Shown here: positions 1 to 8,421 of the stretch, one piece after another
Numbering within the stretch: position 1 is the first letter of the stretch
How the letters are laid out: every line of letters starts with the position of its first letter
Origin: Streptomyces sp. GESEQ-35
Lineage (GTDB): Bacteria; Actinomycetota; Actinomycetes; Streptomycetales; Streptomycetaceae
Length of the DNA stretch: 64,000 nucleotides
NCBI RefSeq assembly: GCF_017948485.1
Contig: NZ_JAFFSX010000034.1
Span: forward strand, 1-64,000
Direction: 5' to 3'
The notes under the pieces: model-generated
Seen by the model: only the letters and a program-made list of their open reading frames with translations
Database searches by the model: none
Told to the model about the DNA's origin: nothing
Program-made: the position numbers and the translations under genes

Positions 1-114
1 AGAGGGACGAGGCGGTTCCTCGGCTCCGCAGCCCGCCTGTCCCCGGCCACCGTGACCCGCCTCACGCAGCAGCGGCAGGCCGACCACAAGACGTTCGGCG
101 GACGCGATCTGGTC
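1..114 (+). pseudogene. IS256-family transposase fragment (internal piece)
   Basis: Frame 1 from the window edge reads RLSPATVTRLTQQ...QADHKTFGGRDL, which resembles the segment just before the catalytic core of IS256/mutator-type transposases in actinomycetes. The similarity stops at the RDL around position 114. The YVWVDGIH-type continuation with catalytic Asp that should follow is absent and the frame runs into unrelated sequence. Only this piece lies in the window; the 5' part would be upstream. I read it as a dead insertion-sequence remnant. Family assignment is from remembered consensus. Confidence 0.6.
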
Positions 115-394
115 GTGACGTTTCGTCAGTTCCCGTGCCGCACGGTCGGTGGAGCGGCGGCAGTGGGTGAAAAGCCGCACGGCAAAGGGGAGTTGCCAGG
201 GGTTGCGGCGGACCTGTTTCGGCAGCCGGTGGGGGACATGACCCGAGCTCGGGCCGTGCGAGGATCGGATTCATGCAGGAGCTGGAGTGCCGCAAAGGGG
301 AAATCGACAGCCTCAGGCAGCGTGAGCTGATGCGCCTGGTTTTCCGGGGCACGACGTTCCCGGCGGGCCCGTGCGTCGCGTGCGCTGACGTTGC
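115..394. other. Gene-poor stretch between IS remnant and AraC gene
   Basis: I find no convincing gene here. All six frames have open stretches of the kind expected in high-GC DNA, but none shows a recognisable domain or a ribosome binding site. It probably also holds the promoter of the AraC-type gene, though no clear -35/-10 pair stands out. Confidence 0.5.
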
Positions 395-1339
395 ATGACC
401 AGCGCTGACGCTTTCCTGGAGACTCTCGCGACAAGCGGCCTGCCGCCCTTGCGTGGCCGACGGCACGTCGGCGACGAATTCCGCGCCGACGTCGTGACCC
501 GTGACCTGGGGCCCCTGAGGTTGGCCGAGCTGGTGACCCCGGAGGGCGAGTGCTTCCGGGACGCGCAGTCCGCTCGCGCCGAGGACAGCGAGCTGTGGCA
601 GATCGAGCTGGTGACGCGAGGACGGGTGCGTGCCGAGCAGGGCGGCAGCACTGCTGTGCTCGGGCCCGCCGACCTGGTCCTGATCGACCCGGTGCGGCCG
701 GTCCGGTTCGCCAGTACCGCGACCACGCACGTGACCATGCTGGTACCGCGGCGCTCGCTGCGGCTCAAACCGGACGACGCCGCCCGGCTGGCCGGAGTGC
801 GCATTCGCGGTGACCGCGGCCCCGGGGCCCTGGTGTCCTCGCTCGCACGGGACATGGCGCGATCCCTGGACGGGTTCCGCGCCGACGAGGCGGACAGGTC
901 GGCGGCCGCAGTGATCGAGCTGATCGCGGTGGCGCTCTCGGCTCAGCTGGGCAACTCACGTCCGGTTGCCGACGACGCGTTGCGCACCCGGATCGTCGGC
1001 TTCATCGAGGCGAGGCTGTCCGACCGGGATCTCGGCCCGGCGAAGGTGGCCGCGGCGCACCACATGTCCGTACGCCAACTGCACAAGCTTTTCGAGAACC
1101 AGCCTCTGACGGTGGCGGCCCTGATTCGCCGGCGGCGCCTGGAGCGGTGCCACGCTGACCTGGCCGGAACCGACCGCACTGTCGCAGCCGTCGCCGCCCA
1201 CTGGGGGTTCGCCGATCCGGCGCACTTCAGCCGACTGTTCAAGGCCACCTACGGGTACAACGCGGTGGCACTCACGTCCAACTACCGCGCACAGATGGTC
1301 AATGCGTCCGCTGACCGGCCCGCCGAGGATGGTGACTGA
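395..1339 (+). CDS. AraC-family transcriptional regulator
   Basis: A 314-residue regulator with the two-part layout of the AraC/XylS family. Residues about 20-170 resemble the AraC-binding-like N-terminal sensory domain (ELWQIELVTRGRVRAEQGG, then DLVLIDPVRPVRF). Residues about 205-300 hold two helix-turn-helix units, the second with the family signature AAHWGFADPAHFSRLFKATYGYNA. The start has no strong Shine-Dalgarno sequence, so translation may be weak or leaderless. The next gene (SnoaL-like) begins 27 bp downstream on the same strand and is probably co-transcribed. The effector is unknown. Confidence 0.9.
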   Translation: MTSADAFLETLATSGLPPLRGRRHVGDEFRADVVTRDLGPLRLAELVTPEGECFRDAQSARAEDSELWQIELVTRGRVRAEQGGSTAVLGPADLVLIDPVRPVRFASTATTHVTMLVPRRSLRLKPDDAARLAGVRIRGDRGPGALVSSLARDMARSLDGFRADEADRSAAAVIELIAVALSAQLGNSRPVADDALRTRIVGFIEARLSDRDLGPAKVAAAHHMSVRQLHKLFENQPLTVAALIRRRRLERCHADLAGTDRTVAAVAAHWGFADPAHFSRLFKATYGYNAVALTSNYRAQMVNASADRPAEDGD

Positions 1340-1366
1340 AAGCGTAAATAGCAGAAAGGCGATCTC

Positions 1367-1804
1367 ATGGAACAGTCGGTCGAAGCGATGAGCGCGATCC
1401 CGGCCCGGATGAACGAGGGTTGGAACCATGGTGACGCCACCGCGTTCGTCGCCGATTTCGCGGAGGACGCCGAGCTCGTGGACTTCGAGGGAACCGTTCA
1501 CAAGGGACGCGAGGCGGTGATCGCTTTCAATCAGCCGCTCTTCGACACGGTACTGAAGGGGTCCCGGCTGGTGCGGGGCGAGGTGCCGTTCGCCCGGATC
1601 GTCCGCCCGGGCTGCGGCGTGGTGCACCACCGCGTCGGCATGGTGATGCCGGGCGAGCAGGAGCCGCTGTCGAGCCGCTACTTCATGCAACTGCTCACGG
1701 TGGTGTGGCAGAACGACCGTTGGGAGGTCGCGACGCTGCAGAACGCGCGCCTGATCTCGTTGGAAACCGCGATGGCCCTGGACGCTCAGGCCGCCGCCGA
1801 GTAA
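1367..1804 (+). CDS. SnoaL-like / NTF2-fold protein (SgcJ/EcaC type)
   Basis: A 145-residue single-domain protein of the NTF2-like superfamily. The pattern MSAIPARMNEGWNHGDATAFVADFAEDAELVDFEG followed by GREAVIAFNQPLFDTVLKGSRL is typical of the SgcJ/EcaC subgroup, whose members are often annotated as DUF4440-like and have no settled reaction. A good ribosome binding site (GAAAGG) sits 8 bp before ATG. It follows an AraC gene and is probably regulated by it. Cytoplasmic, with no signal peptide. The substrate cannot be inferred. Confidence 0.8.
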   Translation: MEQSVEAMSAIPARMNEGWNHGDATAFVADFAEDAELVDFEGTVHKGREAVIAFNQPLFDTVLKGSRLVRGEVPFARIVRPGCGVVHHRVGMVMPGEQEPLSSRYFMQLLTVVWQNDRWEVATLQNARLISLETAMALDAQAAAE

Positions 1805-2184
1805 GGGGCACGAAAGGATCACGCCCGCCGGCAGACTGCTCACGCCCGTGGAGCAGACCCGCCGGGCCGGGTACGCCACGAGAGTCAAAGGTGCGGCGAA
1901 CCATGAAAGCTAGGGCATTGTGGGCCCGACCCCATGACCGCACGTTCACGGGCAACGTCCTATGCGCTTACGCGGTGTTGCGGGCGTTGCGCGACGTGCG
2001 CCGAGGCCGGTCGTGCCGCGGCGGAGATTCTCTTCCGCCGTATGGCGGGCGACACGAGCTCGGACCAAGTCGTACGCCTGCGGACCCGGTTGATTCCGCG
2101 CGGCTCGGGCGAGAGCGTTCCCGGCAGGGACTGGGGCCACCGGACGCCCTACAGCCGGTGGCCGCCCTCAGGAGCGGCACGTGG
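1805..2184. other. Gene-free stretch with gene debris
   Basis: About 380 bp without an intact gene. The only interpretable content is a LacI-family C-terminal remnant on the plus strand (listed separately, about 2000-2114). The remainder has no recognisable domain, repeat or terminator. Confidence 0.5.
2000..2114 (+). pseudogene. LacI-family regulator, 3'-terminal remnant
   Basis: The plus-strand frame reads AEAGRAAAEILFRRMAGD, then QVVRLRTRLIPRGSGES. This is the usual end of LacI/GalR regulators: helix AAEILLRRI, then the strand that ends in xTRLIVRGST. Nothing upstream in the frame looks like the sugar-binding domain, and the native stop codon is missing because the frame continues to 2401. 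I read it as the tail of a deleted regulator gene. It is short, so similarity by chance is possible. Confidence 0.5.
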
Positions 2185-2748
2185 TCACTTGCCCCAGCCG
2201 CCCCCGACCACCACGCTCGACAGGTACGAGTCGCGCAGTGCCGTGCGCAGGCCGGGGACGGCGTCGTCGACCCGTGCCGCGAGCGCCTTGAGCGTCTGCG
2301 CGTGCTCGCGCCGCTCCTTGCCGGTGAAGACGCTCGTCACCTCGGCCTCGGCGGCGAGTACGGCCATGGTGACCTCCTCCGTCGGGCTCGTCGAGGCGTG
2401 ACCGGCTCCGCGCAGGACGGCGTCGCGTACCCCGTCCCGCAGGGTGCGTACCGGACGGGGGTCGTCGACGGTGACCCGGTCGACGGGGACCAGCCCGAGC
2501 CGCTTCTCGCGCCGGACCGTGATCGCGTGTGTCGCGGCGAGCTGGTCGCGGACGGGTTCCTCCGCCGTGTGCGCCTTGTTGTGCACGAGCGAGAGCCAGC
2601 CTTTGGGCCTGTCCGCGGACACGTCGTGCCATACGTCGGCCAGGAAGGGGTCGGACGGTGGCTCGACGGCCGGGCGGACGACCTTGCCGCCCTCGGCGAC
2701 GAGCTTTCCGCCGAAGGTGAGTTCGGCGAATACGCCACGGTGCCAGAA
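2185..2748 (-). pseudogene. GPP34-like (Golgi phosphoprotein 3 domain) gene, 5'-truncated
   Basis: The minus-strand frame ends at 2185. It reads GVFAELTFGGKLVAEGGKVVRP, DRPKGWLSLVHNKA, REKRLGLVPVDRV and VFTGKERREHAQTLKALAAR. That order matches the GPP34 fold of actinobacterial proteins: a helix ending in LAG-like residues, a DRPKxxxDW-like helix, RRVLGLFPxxRY, and a C-terminal helical bundle. The N-terminal 30-40 residues that normally start with xxEELFLLAL are missing. They are replaced at about 2736 by the front of an S9 peptidase in another frame. An internal ATG at 2622 could still start a 145-residue C-terminal product, but it would lack the front of the domain. Confidence 0.55.
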
Positions 2749-2857
2749 AGGCGATTCTCGAACCGTCGGGCGAGATCGACGCGCCGGCGCGTACGGGGGC
2801 CTCGAAGAAGTCCTCGACGGTAATAGGCGACGGGCTCTTGCGCGGACCGGCGGTCAT
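2736..2857 (-). pseudogene. S9-family (prolyl oligopeptidase-like) peptidase, 5' fragment
   Basis: It starts at ATG 2857 with a good ribosome binding site (AGGGAGA). It reads SPITVEDFFEAPVRAGASISPDGSRIAFLAPW, which is how many S9 peptidases begin (DFFrnP...ISPDGkyIaFLaPw). Similarity stops after Trp at about 2736, where the DNA becomes a GPP34-like gene in a different frame. The beta-propeller and catalytic domain are absent. A deletion fused the front of one gene to the back of another. Expression of the start may persist but no functional peptidase can result. Confidence 0.55.
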
Positions 2858-2897
2858 ACGGAATCTCCCTGTGGGATGGTCTCGGGCGGAGTCGGCG

Positions 2898-2944
2898 ACT
2901 TGCTCGGACGACTTGCTCGGACGACTTGCGGACGACTGGCTCGG
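2898..2944. repeat. Short tandem repeat, 13-bp unit
   Basis: Unit ACTTGCTCGGACG occurs twice exactly (2898-2910 and 2911-2923). It is followed by an 11-bp copy lacking TC (2924-2934) and a partial copy starting ACTGGCTCGG. It lies between the S9 remnant and the TetR gene stop and looks like replication slippage. Confidence 0.8.
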
Positions 2945-2955
2945 CCACGGCTCGC

Positions 2956-3603
2956 TCAGGTGACGGCGTCGCCGGTGGCCGCGCGGATCGCCTGGGCGTA
3001 CCGCCGCGCGAGGGCCTTCACGTCGCCGAACTCCGCGGGGTCGGCACCGGCGAGGATCGCGGCGCCGATGTGCTCGTCCATCACCCGCACGACCGACACG
3101 GCGGCGGCCGCGTGCATCCGTACCTCCAGGTCGTCGGACGGGCGATCGAGCCGGGAGCCGATGACCGAACTCATCTCTCGTTCCATCTCGTCGCAGGCCA
3201 TCAGCCACGCCGTGCGGAGCGCCGGCTCGGTGTCGGCGAGGCGGATCATCTTCATCGCGAGCATCTCGTCGGCGAGGTCGACGGGCGGCTTCTCGTGGCC
3301 GAGCCTGGTCAGCTCCGCGGCGAGATGGTCCTCCAAGGAGGTCTCCCGGAGCCAGCCGCGGAGCACGCTCATCAACGTGACGACGCCCTGCATGACGATC
3401 GGCTCGGCACAGCTCTCCTTGCTGCGGAAGTGCCGCCAGATCGTCCGCGTGGACAGGCCCACGGCCTGGGCGATCTGGTCCCCGCTCGTCGCGGCCACCC
3501 CCTGCTCCCAGAAAAGGCGGGCCGCGTCCCGGGAGATCTCCAGCCGCAGTCGCGTACGGCGCACGTCACTCATGCCCCCGCCGCCGCTCTTCTCCGTAGC
3601 CAT
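2956..3603 (-). CDS. TetR-family transcriptional regulator
   Basis: A 215-residue repressor-type protein from the ATG at 3603. A longer frame reaches 3744, but it would put coding sequence across the palindromic operator. The HTH is at about residues 20-65 (ISRDAARLFWEQGVAATSGDQIAQAVGLSTRTIWRHFRSKE). The rest is a helical ligand-binding domain of no recognisable subfamily. A later start at 3573 (MSDVRRTRL) is also possible. The regulator divergent from it begins at 3830. The perfect dyad GTCACTTAGTGAC lies 40-52 bp upstream of this start, so autoregulation is likely. The target could also have been the now-broken genes just downstream. Confidence 0.88.
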   Translation of the reverse strand: MATEKSGGGGMSDVRRTRLRLEISRDAARLFWEQGVAATSGDQIAQAVGLSTRTIWRHFRSKESCAEPIVMQGVVTLMSVLRGWLRETSLEDHLAAELTRLGHEKPPVDLADEMLAMKMIRLADTEPALRTAWLMACDEMEREMSSVIGSRLDRPSDDLEVRMHAAAAVSVVRVMDEHIGAAILAGADPAEFGDVKALARRYAQAIRAATGDAVT

Positions 3604-3642
3604 GGAGCCGCCAACCTTTCTTGCGTCCTTGAAGGACAGTTT

Positions 3643-3655
3643 GTCACTTAGTGAC
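3643..3655. promoter_or_regulatory. Likely TetR operator (dyad GTCAC-TTA-GTGAC)
   Basis: A perfect inverted repeat, GTCACTTAGTGAC, lies in the divergent region between the TetR gene (start 3603, minus) and the LuxR-type gene (start 3830, plus). Many TetR proteins bind dyads of this size near their own start. The assignment is by position and symmetry only. Confidence 0.6.
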
Positions 3656-3829
3656 GCGTGATGCAAGATGGGGGCATCGGCAGGGGGTGAGGTGCAGGCG
3701 ACTGCCCGGCCGGCTCTCCGGCCACCGGGATACGTAGCTTTCACCGACGCGAAGGCGTTCTTGGTCGCGCCATCGTCGGTAGCGGATCACGTCGTCCACG
3801 ACATCTCTGGAACCGGGCGGGAGCTTGCC

Positions 3830-4459
3830 ATGGATAGTGTCCGGGTCGTCATCGACTCGCCTGATCACCTCTCTCGTATCGGCCTTGCGCACCTGCTGGA
3901 AATCGAGACGGGCGGCAAGGTCGAGGTTCTCGGCCCAGGCGATCCGGCCCGGGCGCACGTCCTGCTGTACGCGACCCACCGGTTCGATCCCGCGTCGGCG
4001 ACCCGACTACGCCGGAAGGCCGTCGAGTTGGGCGTCCCCGTCGTCCTCGTCGTCGACGACCTCGACGAAGGGGACCTGCTGACCACCGTGCAATGCCGCG
4101 TGGTCGCGGTCGTGCTCCGCTCGGCGATAACGACCGACTTGCTGACCGACTATGTCGTTTGTGCGGCTGCCGGTGGCGCGGCGATGCCGGCGGACATGCT
4201 CGGAAACCTCCTGACCCAGGTGCGCGAGCTCCGCGACGAGCTGATCGCGCAGCGCGGTATGAATGGACTCGGGCTGTCACAGCGGGAACTCGACGTGCTG
4301 CGGCTGCTGGCCGACGGGCACGACACCAGGGAGATCGGCGAGAAGCTCGCCTACTCGGAACGCACCATCAAGAATGTTCTGTCCACCGTCCTGAACCGGC
4401 TCGGCCTGCGCAACCGGACCCATGCGGTGGCCAGCGCGATCCGATCCGGTCTCCTGTGA
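3830..4459 (+). CDS. Atypical LuxR/NarL-type regulator
   Basis: From ATG 3830 (GGGCGGGAG 8 bp upstream) a 209-residue protein. The N-terminal 120 residues have the length and beta-alpha rhythm of a receiver domain (VRVVIDSPDHLSRIGLAHLLE...VLLYATHRFDP). The phosphoacceptor position reads VLLYAT rather than VLLLD, so phosphorylation is unlikely. The C-terminal HTH is clear (LSQRELDVLRLLADGHDTREIGEKLAYSERTIKNVLSTVLNRLGLRNRTHAVA). No histidine kinase is adjacent. It lies 134 bp upstream of a second mraY and may control it. A frame extending back to 3668 is possible but would cover the promoter region. Confidence 0.85.
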   Translation: MDSVRVVIDSPDHLSRIGLAHLLEIETGGKVEVLGPGDPARAHVLLYATHRFDPASATRLRRKAVELGVPVVLVVDDLDEGDLLTTVQCRVVAVVLRSAITTDLLTDYVVCAAAGGAAMPADMLGNLLTQVRELRDELIAQRGMNGLGLSQRELDVLRLLADGHDTREIGEKLAYSERTIKNVLSTVLNRLGLRNRTHAVASAIRSGLL

Positions 4460-4593
4460 GCCGACGAGCAGGCGCGGTTCGGCGGCCCAGAACAATGGAC
4501 ACCACCGTCCTGCAGTCCCCTCGCCGACGCCGTGGCCGGACGCGTGGTTCCGTAAGGGGGAGTGCGTAACACCGAGGGGGAGACAGCCGTCCG

Positions 4594-5661
4594 ATGAATC
4601 AGATCCTGTTCGCCGGGGCCATCGGCCTCTTTCTGACCCTGATCGGCACCCCGCTGCTGATCAAGCTGCTGGCTCGCAAGGGGTACGGACAGTTCATCCG
4701 GGACGACGGGCCACGGAGCCATCACGGCAAGCGTGGAACGCCGACGATGGGCGGCATCGCCTTCATCCTGGCCACTCTCATCGCGTACGCACTGACCAAG
4801 GTCGTCACCGGCGAGGGCGTGACCTACCCGGGCCTGCTGGTCCTGTTCCTGATGGCGGGCATGGGCGCCGTCGGATTCCTCGACGACTACATCAAGATCG
4901 TCAAGCGGCGTTCGCTGGGGCTGCGGGCCGGGGCGAAGATGTCCGGCCAGCTGATCGTCGGCATCCTGTTCGCCGTCCTGGCCGTCCAGTTCGCGGACGA
5001 CCGCGGCCAGACCCCGGCCTCCCTGAGGCTGTCCTTCGTCACCGACTTCGGCTGGACCATCGGGCCGGTGCTGTTCGTCGTGTGGGCGCTGTTCATGATC
5101 CTGGCCATGTCGAACGGGGTGAACCTGACGGACGGTCTGGACGGGCTGGCGACCGGCGCCTCGGTCATGGTCTTCGGCGGATACACCTTCATCGGCCTGT
5201 GGCAGTTCCAGAACTCGTGCGCCAACGCGATGAACCTCACCAACCCCGCCTCCTGTATGGAGGTCCGCGACCCGCTCGACCTCGCCGTCATCGCCTCGGC
5301 GCTCATGGGCGCCTGCTTCGGGTTCCTGTGGTGGAACACCTCACCCGCCAAGATTTTCATGGGTGACACCGGCTCACTCGCCCTCGGCGGCGCCCTGGCC
5401 GGCCTGGCCATCTGCTCGCGTACCCAACTGCTGCTCGCCCTGCTGGGCGGCCTGTTCGTCCTGATCACCCTGTCCGTGGTCATCCAGGTCGGCTCGTTCA
5501 AGACGACCGGCAGGCGGGTCTTCAAGATGGCGCCGCTACAGCATCACTTCGAACTCAAAGGCTGGTCCGAAGTTCTGGTCGTGGTCCGCTTCTGGACCAT
5601 CCAGGGCGTGTGCGTCATCGTCGGTCTCGGCCTGTTCTATGCGGGATGGGCGACGGGCTGA
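4594..5661 (+). CDS. mraY: MraY paralogue, phospho-N-acetylmuramoyl-pentapeptide transferase
   Basis: A 355-residue polytopic membrane enzyme that moves phospho-MurNAc-pentapeptide from UDP to undecaprenyl phosphate, giving lipid I. All signature stretches are present: HHGKRGTPTMGG, the DDYIK aspartates, NLTDGLDGLA, MGDTGSLALGG and the HHFELKGW loop. About ten hydrophobic segments fit the family. The ribosome binding site is GAGGGGGAGA. It is not in a division/cell-wall cluster (no murF, murD or ftsW nearby), so it is probably a second copy. An inhibitor-insensitive duplicate or a stress-induced copy are possible roles. It looks intact. Confidence 0.93.
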   Translation: MNQILFAGAIGLFLTLIGTPLLIKLLARKGYGQFIRDDGPRSHHGKRGTPTMGGIAFILATLIAYALTKVVTGEGVTYPGLLVLFLMAGMGAVGFLDDYIKIVKRRSLGLRAGAKMSGQLIVGILFAVLAVQFADDRGQTPASLRLSFVTDFGWTIGPVLFVVWALFMILAMSNGVNLTDGLDGLATGASVMVFGGYTFIGLWQFQNSCANAMNLTNPASCMEVRDPLDLAVIASALMGACFGFLWWNTSPAKIFMGDTGSLALGGALAGLAICSRTQLLLALLGGLFVLITLSVVIQVGSFKTTGRRVFKMAPLQHHFELKGWSEVLVVVRFWTIQGVCVIVGLGLFYAGWATG

Positions 5662-5745
5662 GACGGGAGTTTGCCGGCAGGGTGCAGGCCGTGCGCGGCC
5701 TCGCGGTCCAGCGGAGCGCCAGGCCCGCGTCAACTGTGCTGGGCG

Positions 5746-6527
5746 TCAGGCTTGCACGGTAGGCCGGACGACGATCTCGCTGATGTCGATGCCGACAGGC
5801 TGCTCGATCGCGTAACCGATCGCTGATGCGATGGCGGTGGGCGGGATGGCGATCTCGTCGCGCTGTTGGGCGGTGGCCGCCGCTGCTTCGGGACTCGCCC
5901 CCTTGCCCACACCTTCCGTGTTGGTGAACCCCGGTGAGACGAGGGTGACACGCAGGTGGGGTCCCGACTCCTGCCGCAGGCCCTCGGTCAGCACCTTCAC
6001 CGCCGTCTTGGTGGCCGCGTAGACGCCCTGCGGGGATTTCACGACGTAGGCCGCGGTGAGGCGACGTTGACGAACTGGCCGGAGCCCTGCCGCCGGAAGA
6101 CGGGAAGTGCCGCCCCGATACCGTTCAGCAGGCCGGTGATATGTGTTGCGACCATGGCGTCCCAGTCGTCCTGACGCAGCTCGTCAAACGGTGACACCGC
6201 CATCGTGCCGGCGTTGGAGACCAGGACGTCGAGCCGGCCGAACCGGTCGACCGCCGTGTCCGTCAGGCGCTTGAGGTCCTCGCGGCGCGTCACGTCGATG
6301 ACGGCCCCGACGGCCGAGCCGCCCTGGACCGTGATCTGGTCCACCACCGCGTTGAGCCGGTCTTCACGTCGGGCCCCGAGCACGAGCCGGGCCCCTTTGC
6401 CGGCGAGGTAGGTCGCCGTCGCCGCGCCGATGCCGCTGCTGGCACCTGTGATCGCTACGACCTTGAAGGCCCGTTCGTGAGGGCGGTCAAGTCCGTTACC
6501 TCGCAGGAGCTGCTTCGGCGTCGTCAC
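5746..6527 (-). pseudogene. Short-chain dehydrogenase/reductase with frameshift
   Basis: An SDR split into two frames. The 5' part (GTG 6527 down to 6039) carries the NAD(P)-binding TGASSGIG motif, DVLVSNAG and ends FVNVASPRPTS-stop. The 3' part (6042 to 5746) continues with KSPQGVYAATKTAVKVL, containing the catalytic YxxxK, and VSPGFTNTEG. Inserting one base near 6054-6060 restores VNVASTAAYVVKSPQGVYAATK, the normal family text. This is therefore a one-base deletion or a sequencing error in an otherwise complete gene of about 260 codons. If real, the Rossmann part is cut from the active site and the enzyme is dead. No obvious pathway partner is adjacent. Confidence 0.85.
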
Positions 6528-6604
6528 GAATGCCCGGCGGCCCGTCGGCCGGCTCGCGGGGGAGCGTCATCGTCGACAGTGTCCCAATCGGCCTCTCGGG
6601 GGGC

Positions 6605-7513
6605 CTATTTCACCGCGCCGCTGAGCAGTCCGCCGACGTAGTACTTCTGTAGCAGCAGGTAGATGACCAGGCAGGGGACGATGGTCACCGCGACGCCGGC
6701 TTGGAGGACTCCCCAGTTGACGCTGCCGAGGTTGCCGCTGGCGAGGACGCTGAGGCTGACCGGGAGGGTGAATTTGTCCTGGTCGGTGACGAGGATCAGC
6801 GCTGCGAAGAACTCGTTCCAGCAGGCGAAGAAGGTGAGCAGCGCGGTGGTGATGAGGCCCGGTACGGCGACCGGCAGGACGACCCGGACCAGCGCGCTGA
6901 GGATTCCGCAGCCGTCGATCAGTGCGGCTTCTTCCAGGCTGCGGGGGATCGCCGAGAAGGAGTTGCGCATCAGGAACAGCCCGAAGGGGAGCTGGAAGGT
7001 GGTGTAGACGGCGGTCAGTCCGAGGAGCGAGTTCTGGAGTCCGAGGTTGTTGAGGAGCAGGTAGAGCGGGGTGATGATCGCCTGGAAGGGGATCATGAAG
7101 GTGGCCAGGGTGGCGAAGAAGAGGAGGTTGCTGCCGGGGAAGCGCAGCCGGGCGAAGCCGTAGCCCGCGACGGTGCTGAGGACCACCGTCGCCAGGGTGG
7201 CGCCCAGCGAGACGATCAGGCTGTTGCCGGCATTGGTCAGGATGTTGATCCCCGTGTCACCGCCCAGGGACCGGAAGTTGTCCAGGGACAGTTCGTGCGG
7301 ATAAAGGGTCGGCGGCGCGGCGGCGGCCTCGCCCGGTGCCTTGAGACTCTGCGAGAGCATCACGTACAGCGGGTACAGGAACAGCACGGCCAAGCTGGCG
7401 CAGACGGCCCACCAGGCGGTCCGGGGCAGCGACTGGCGGATGGCGGCCGGCAGGTTCCTGGGGTCCTTGGGGTCCCTCTCCACCGGACTTCTCCTCAGGT
7501 TTCGGGTCCTCAC
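6605..7513 (-). CDS. Carbohydrate ABC transporter permease (MalG type)
   Basis: A 302-residue inner-membrane permease with six predicted helices. It carries the binding-protein-dependent transport loop EEAALIDGCGILSALVRVVLPVAVPGLITTALLTF. The start GTG at 7513 overlaps the stop of the preceding permease (GTGA), so the two are translationally coupled. It is the last gene of an operon running GH127, binding protein, permease, permease. No ATP-binding subunit is encoded in the operon, which is normal in Streptomyces, where a shared MsiK-type ATPase serves many sugar importers. The sugar is presumably an arabinofuranosyl oligosaccharide, inferred from the GH127 gene. Confidence 0.93.
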   Translation of the reverse strand: MRTRNLRRSPVERDPKDPRNLPAAIRQSLPRTAWWAVCASLAVLFLYPLYVMLSQSLKAPGEAAAAPPTLYPHELSLDNFRSLGGDTGINILTNAGNSLIVSLGATLATVVLSTVAGYGFARLRFPGSNLLFFATLATFMIPFQAIITPLYLLLNNLGLQNSLLGLTAVYTTFQLPFGLFLMRNSFSAIPRSLEEAALIDGCGILSALVRVVLPVAVPGLITTALLTFFACWNEFFAALILVTDQDKFTLPVSLSVLASGNLGSVNWGVLQAGVAVTIVPCLVIYLLLQKYYVGGLLSGAVK

Positions 7514-8421
7514 TGGTCGGAAGAGCGCAGTAGCAGCATCTGCGCCGCGCTGACCCCGACGAGCGCGATCATGAGCAGGGCGGACAGGGCTGAGCCGTAT
7601 CCGAGTTGGAACTTGATGAAGGACGTGCGGTAGATCTCGTAGACCGCGGTGATCGTCGAGTTCGACGGGCCGCCGCCGGTCATGACGTAGAACTGGTCGA
7701 AGGCGAGCAGCGAACCGGCGACGGAGAAGACCAGGACCAGGGCCAGTGTCGGGCGCAGCAGCGGCAGGATGACGTAACGGAAGGTCTGGAGGCGGCTCGC
7801 GCCGTCGATTCGGGCGGCCTCCTCCACATCGACGGGGATCGACTGGAGTCCGGTCAGCAGCAGCAGCATCTGAAGGCCGACGATTTTCCAGGTCACCATG
7901 CCGATGACCACGAGCAGCGCGGAGTTCGATCCGGCGAACCAGTTGGTCGTACGGCTGCCGAGGCCGAGATGGTCGGCGAGGTCACCGGCCGGACCGATGT
8001 CGGACTGGAACATGAAGAGCCACAGAAAGGCTGCCGAGGCGAGGCCGACCACGACCGGCAGGAAGTACACGGCCTGGAAGAAGCGGGCACCGCGGCGCCG
8101 TTGCCGGACCAGCAGGGCCAGTCCGAGGCCGAGGACGAACAGCACCGGTGTGGTGATGAGCGTGTACTTGACCGTGAAGACCACGGCGGTGCGGAACTCG
8201 GTGTCGTGCAGGGCGTCCCGGTAGTTCTCCAGGCCGATGAAGCGGTGCTCTCCCAGCAGTGGCCAGTTGTGGAGCGACATCCACAGCATCATGACGAGCG
8301 GGACGAAGAAGAAGAGCGTGATCAGCGCCAGGGCCGGTGTCGTCATCGCGATACCGGCCAGCCGGCGCCGCCCGGCCCGGGACAGTGACCGCCGGCGGCC
8401 GCGGTGGCGGTCTCCGTTCAT
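7510..8421 (-). CDS. Sugar ABC transporter permease (MalF type)
   Basis: A 303-residue permease from ATG 8421. The frame extends further upstream, but that part is only the reverse image of the binding-protein gene. Six membrane helices begin at about residue 28 (TPALALITLFFFVPLVMMLWMSL). The ABC-interacting loop reads VDVEEAARIDGASRLQTFRYVILPLLRPTLALVLV. Its ATG overlaps the TGA of the binding-protein gene (ATGA), giving coupling. It forms the membrane channel together with the MalG-type partner. Confidence 0.93.
   Translation of the reverse strand: MNGDRHRGRRRSLSRAGRRRLAGIAMTTPALALITLFFFVPLVMMLWMSLHNWPLLGEHRFIGLENYRDALHDTEFRTAVVFTVKYTLITTPVLFVLGLGLALLVRQRRRGARFFQAVYFLPVVVGLASAAFLWLFMFQSDIGPAGDLADHLGLGSRTTNWFAGSNSALLVVIGMVTWKIVGLQMLLLLTGLQSIPVDVEEAARIDGASRLQTFRYVILPLLRPTLALVLVFSVAGSLLAFDQFYVMTGGGPSNSTITAVYEIYRTSFIKFQLGYGSALSALLMIALVGVSAAQMLLLRSSDQ

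Noticed and set aside
2168..3208. 346-codon minus-strand frame as one protein
   Set aside because: Only residues just after ATG 2857 resemble a protein (S9 start). The front overlaps the TetR gene and the back is out of frame with the GPP34-like text.
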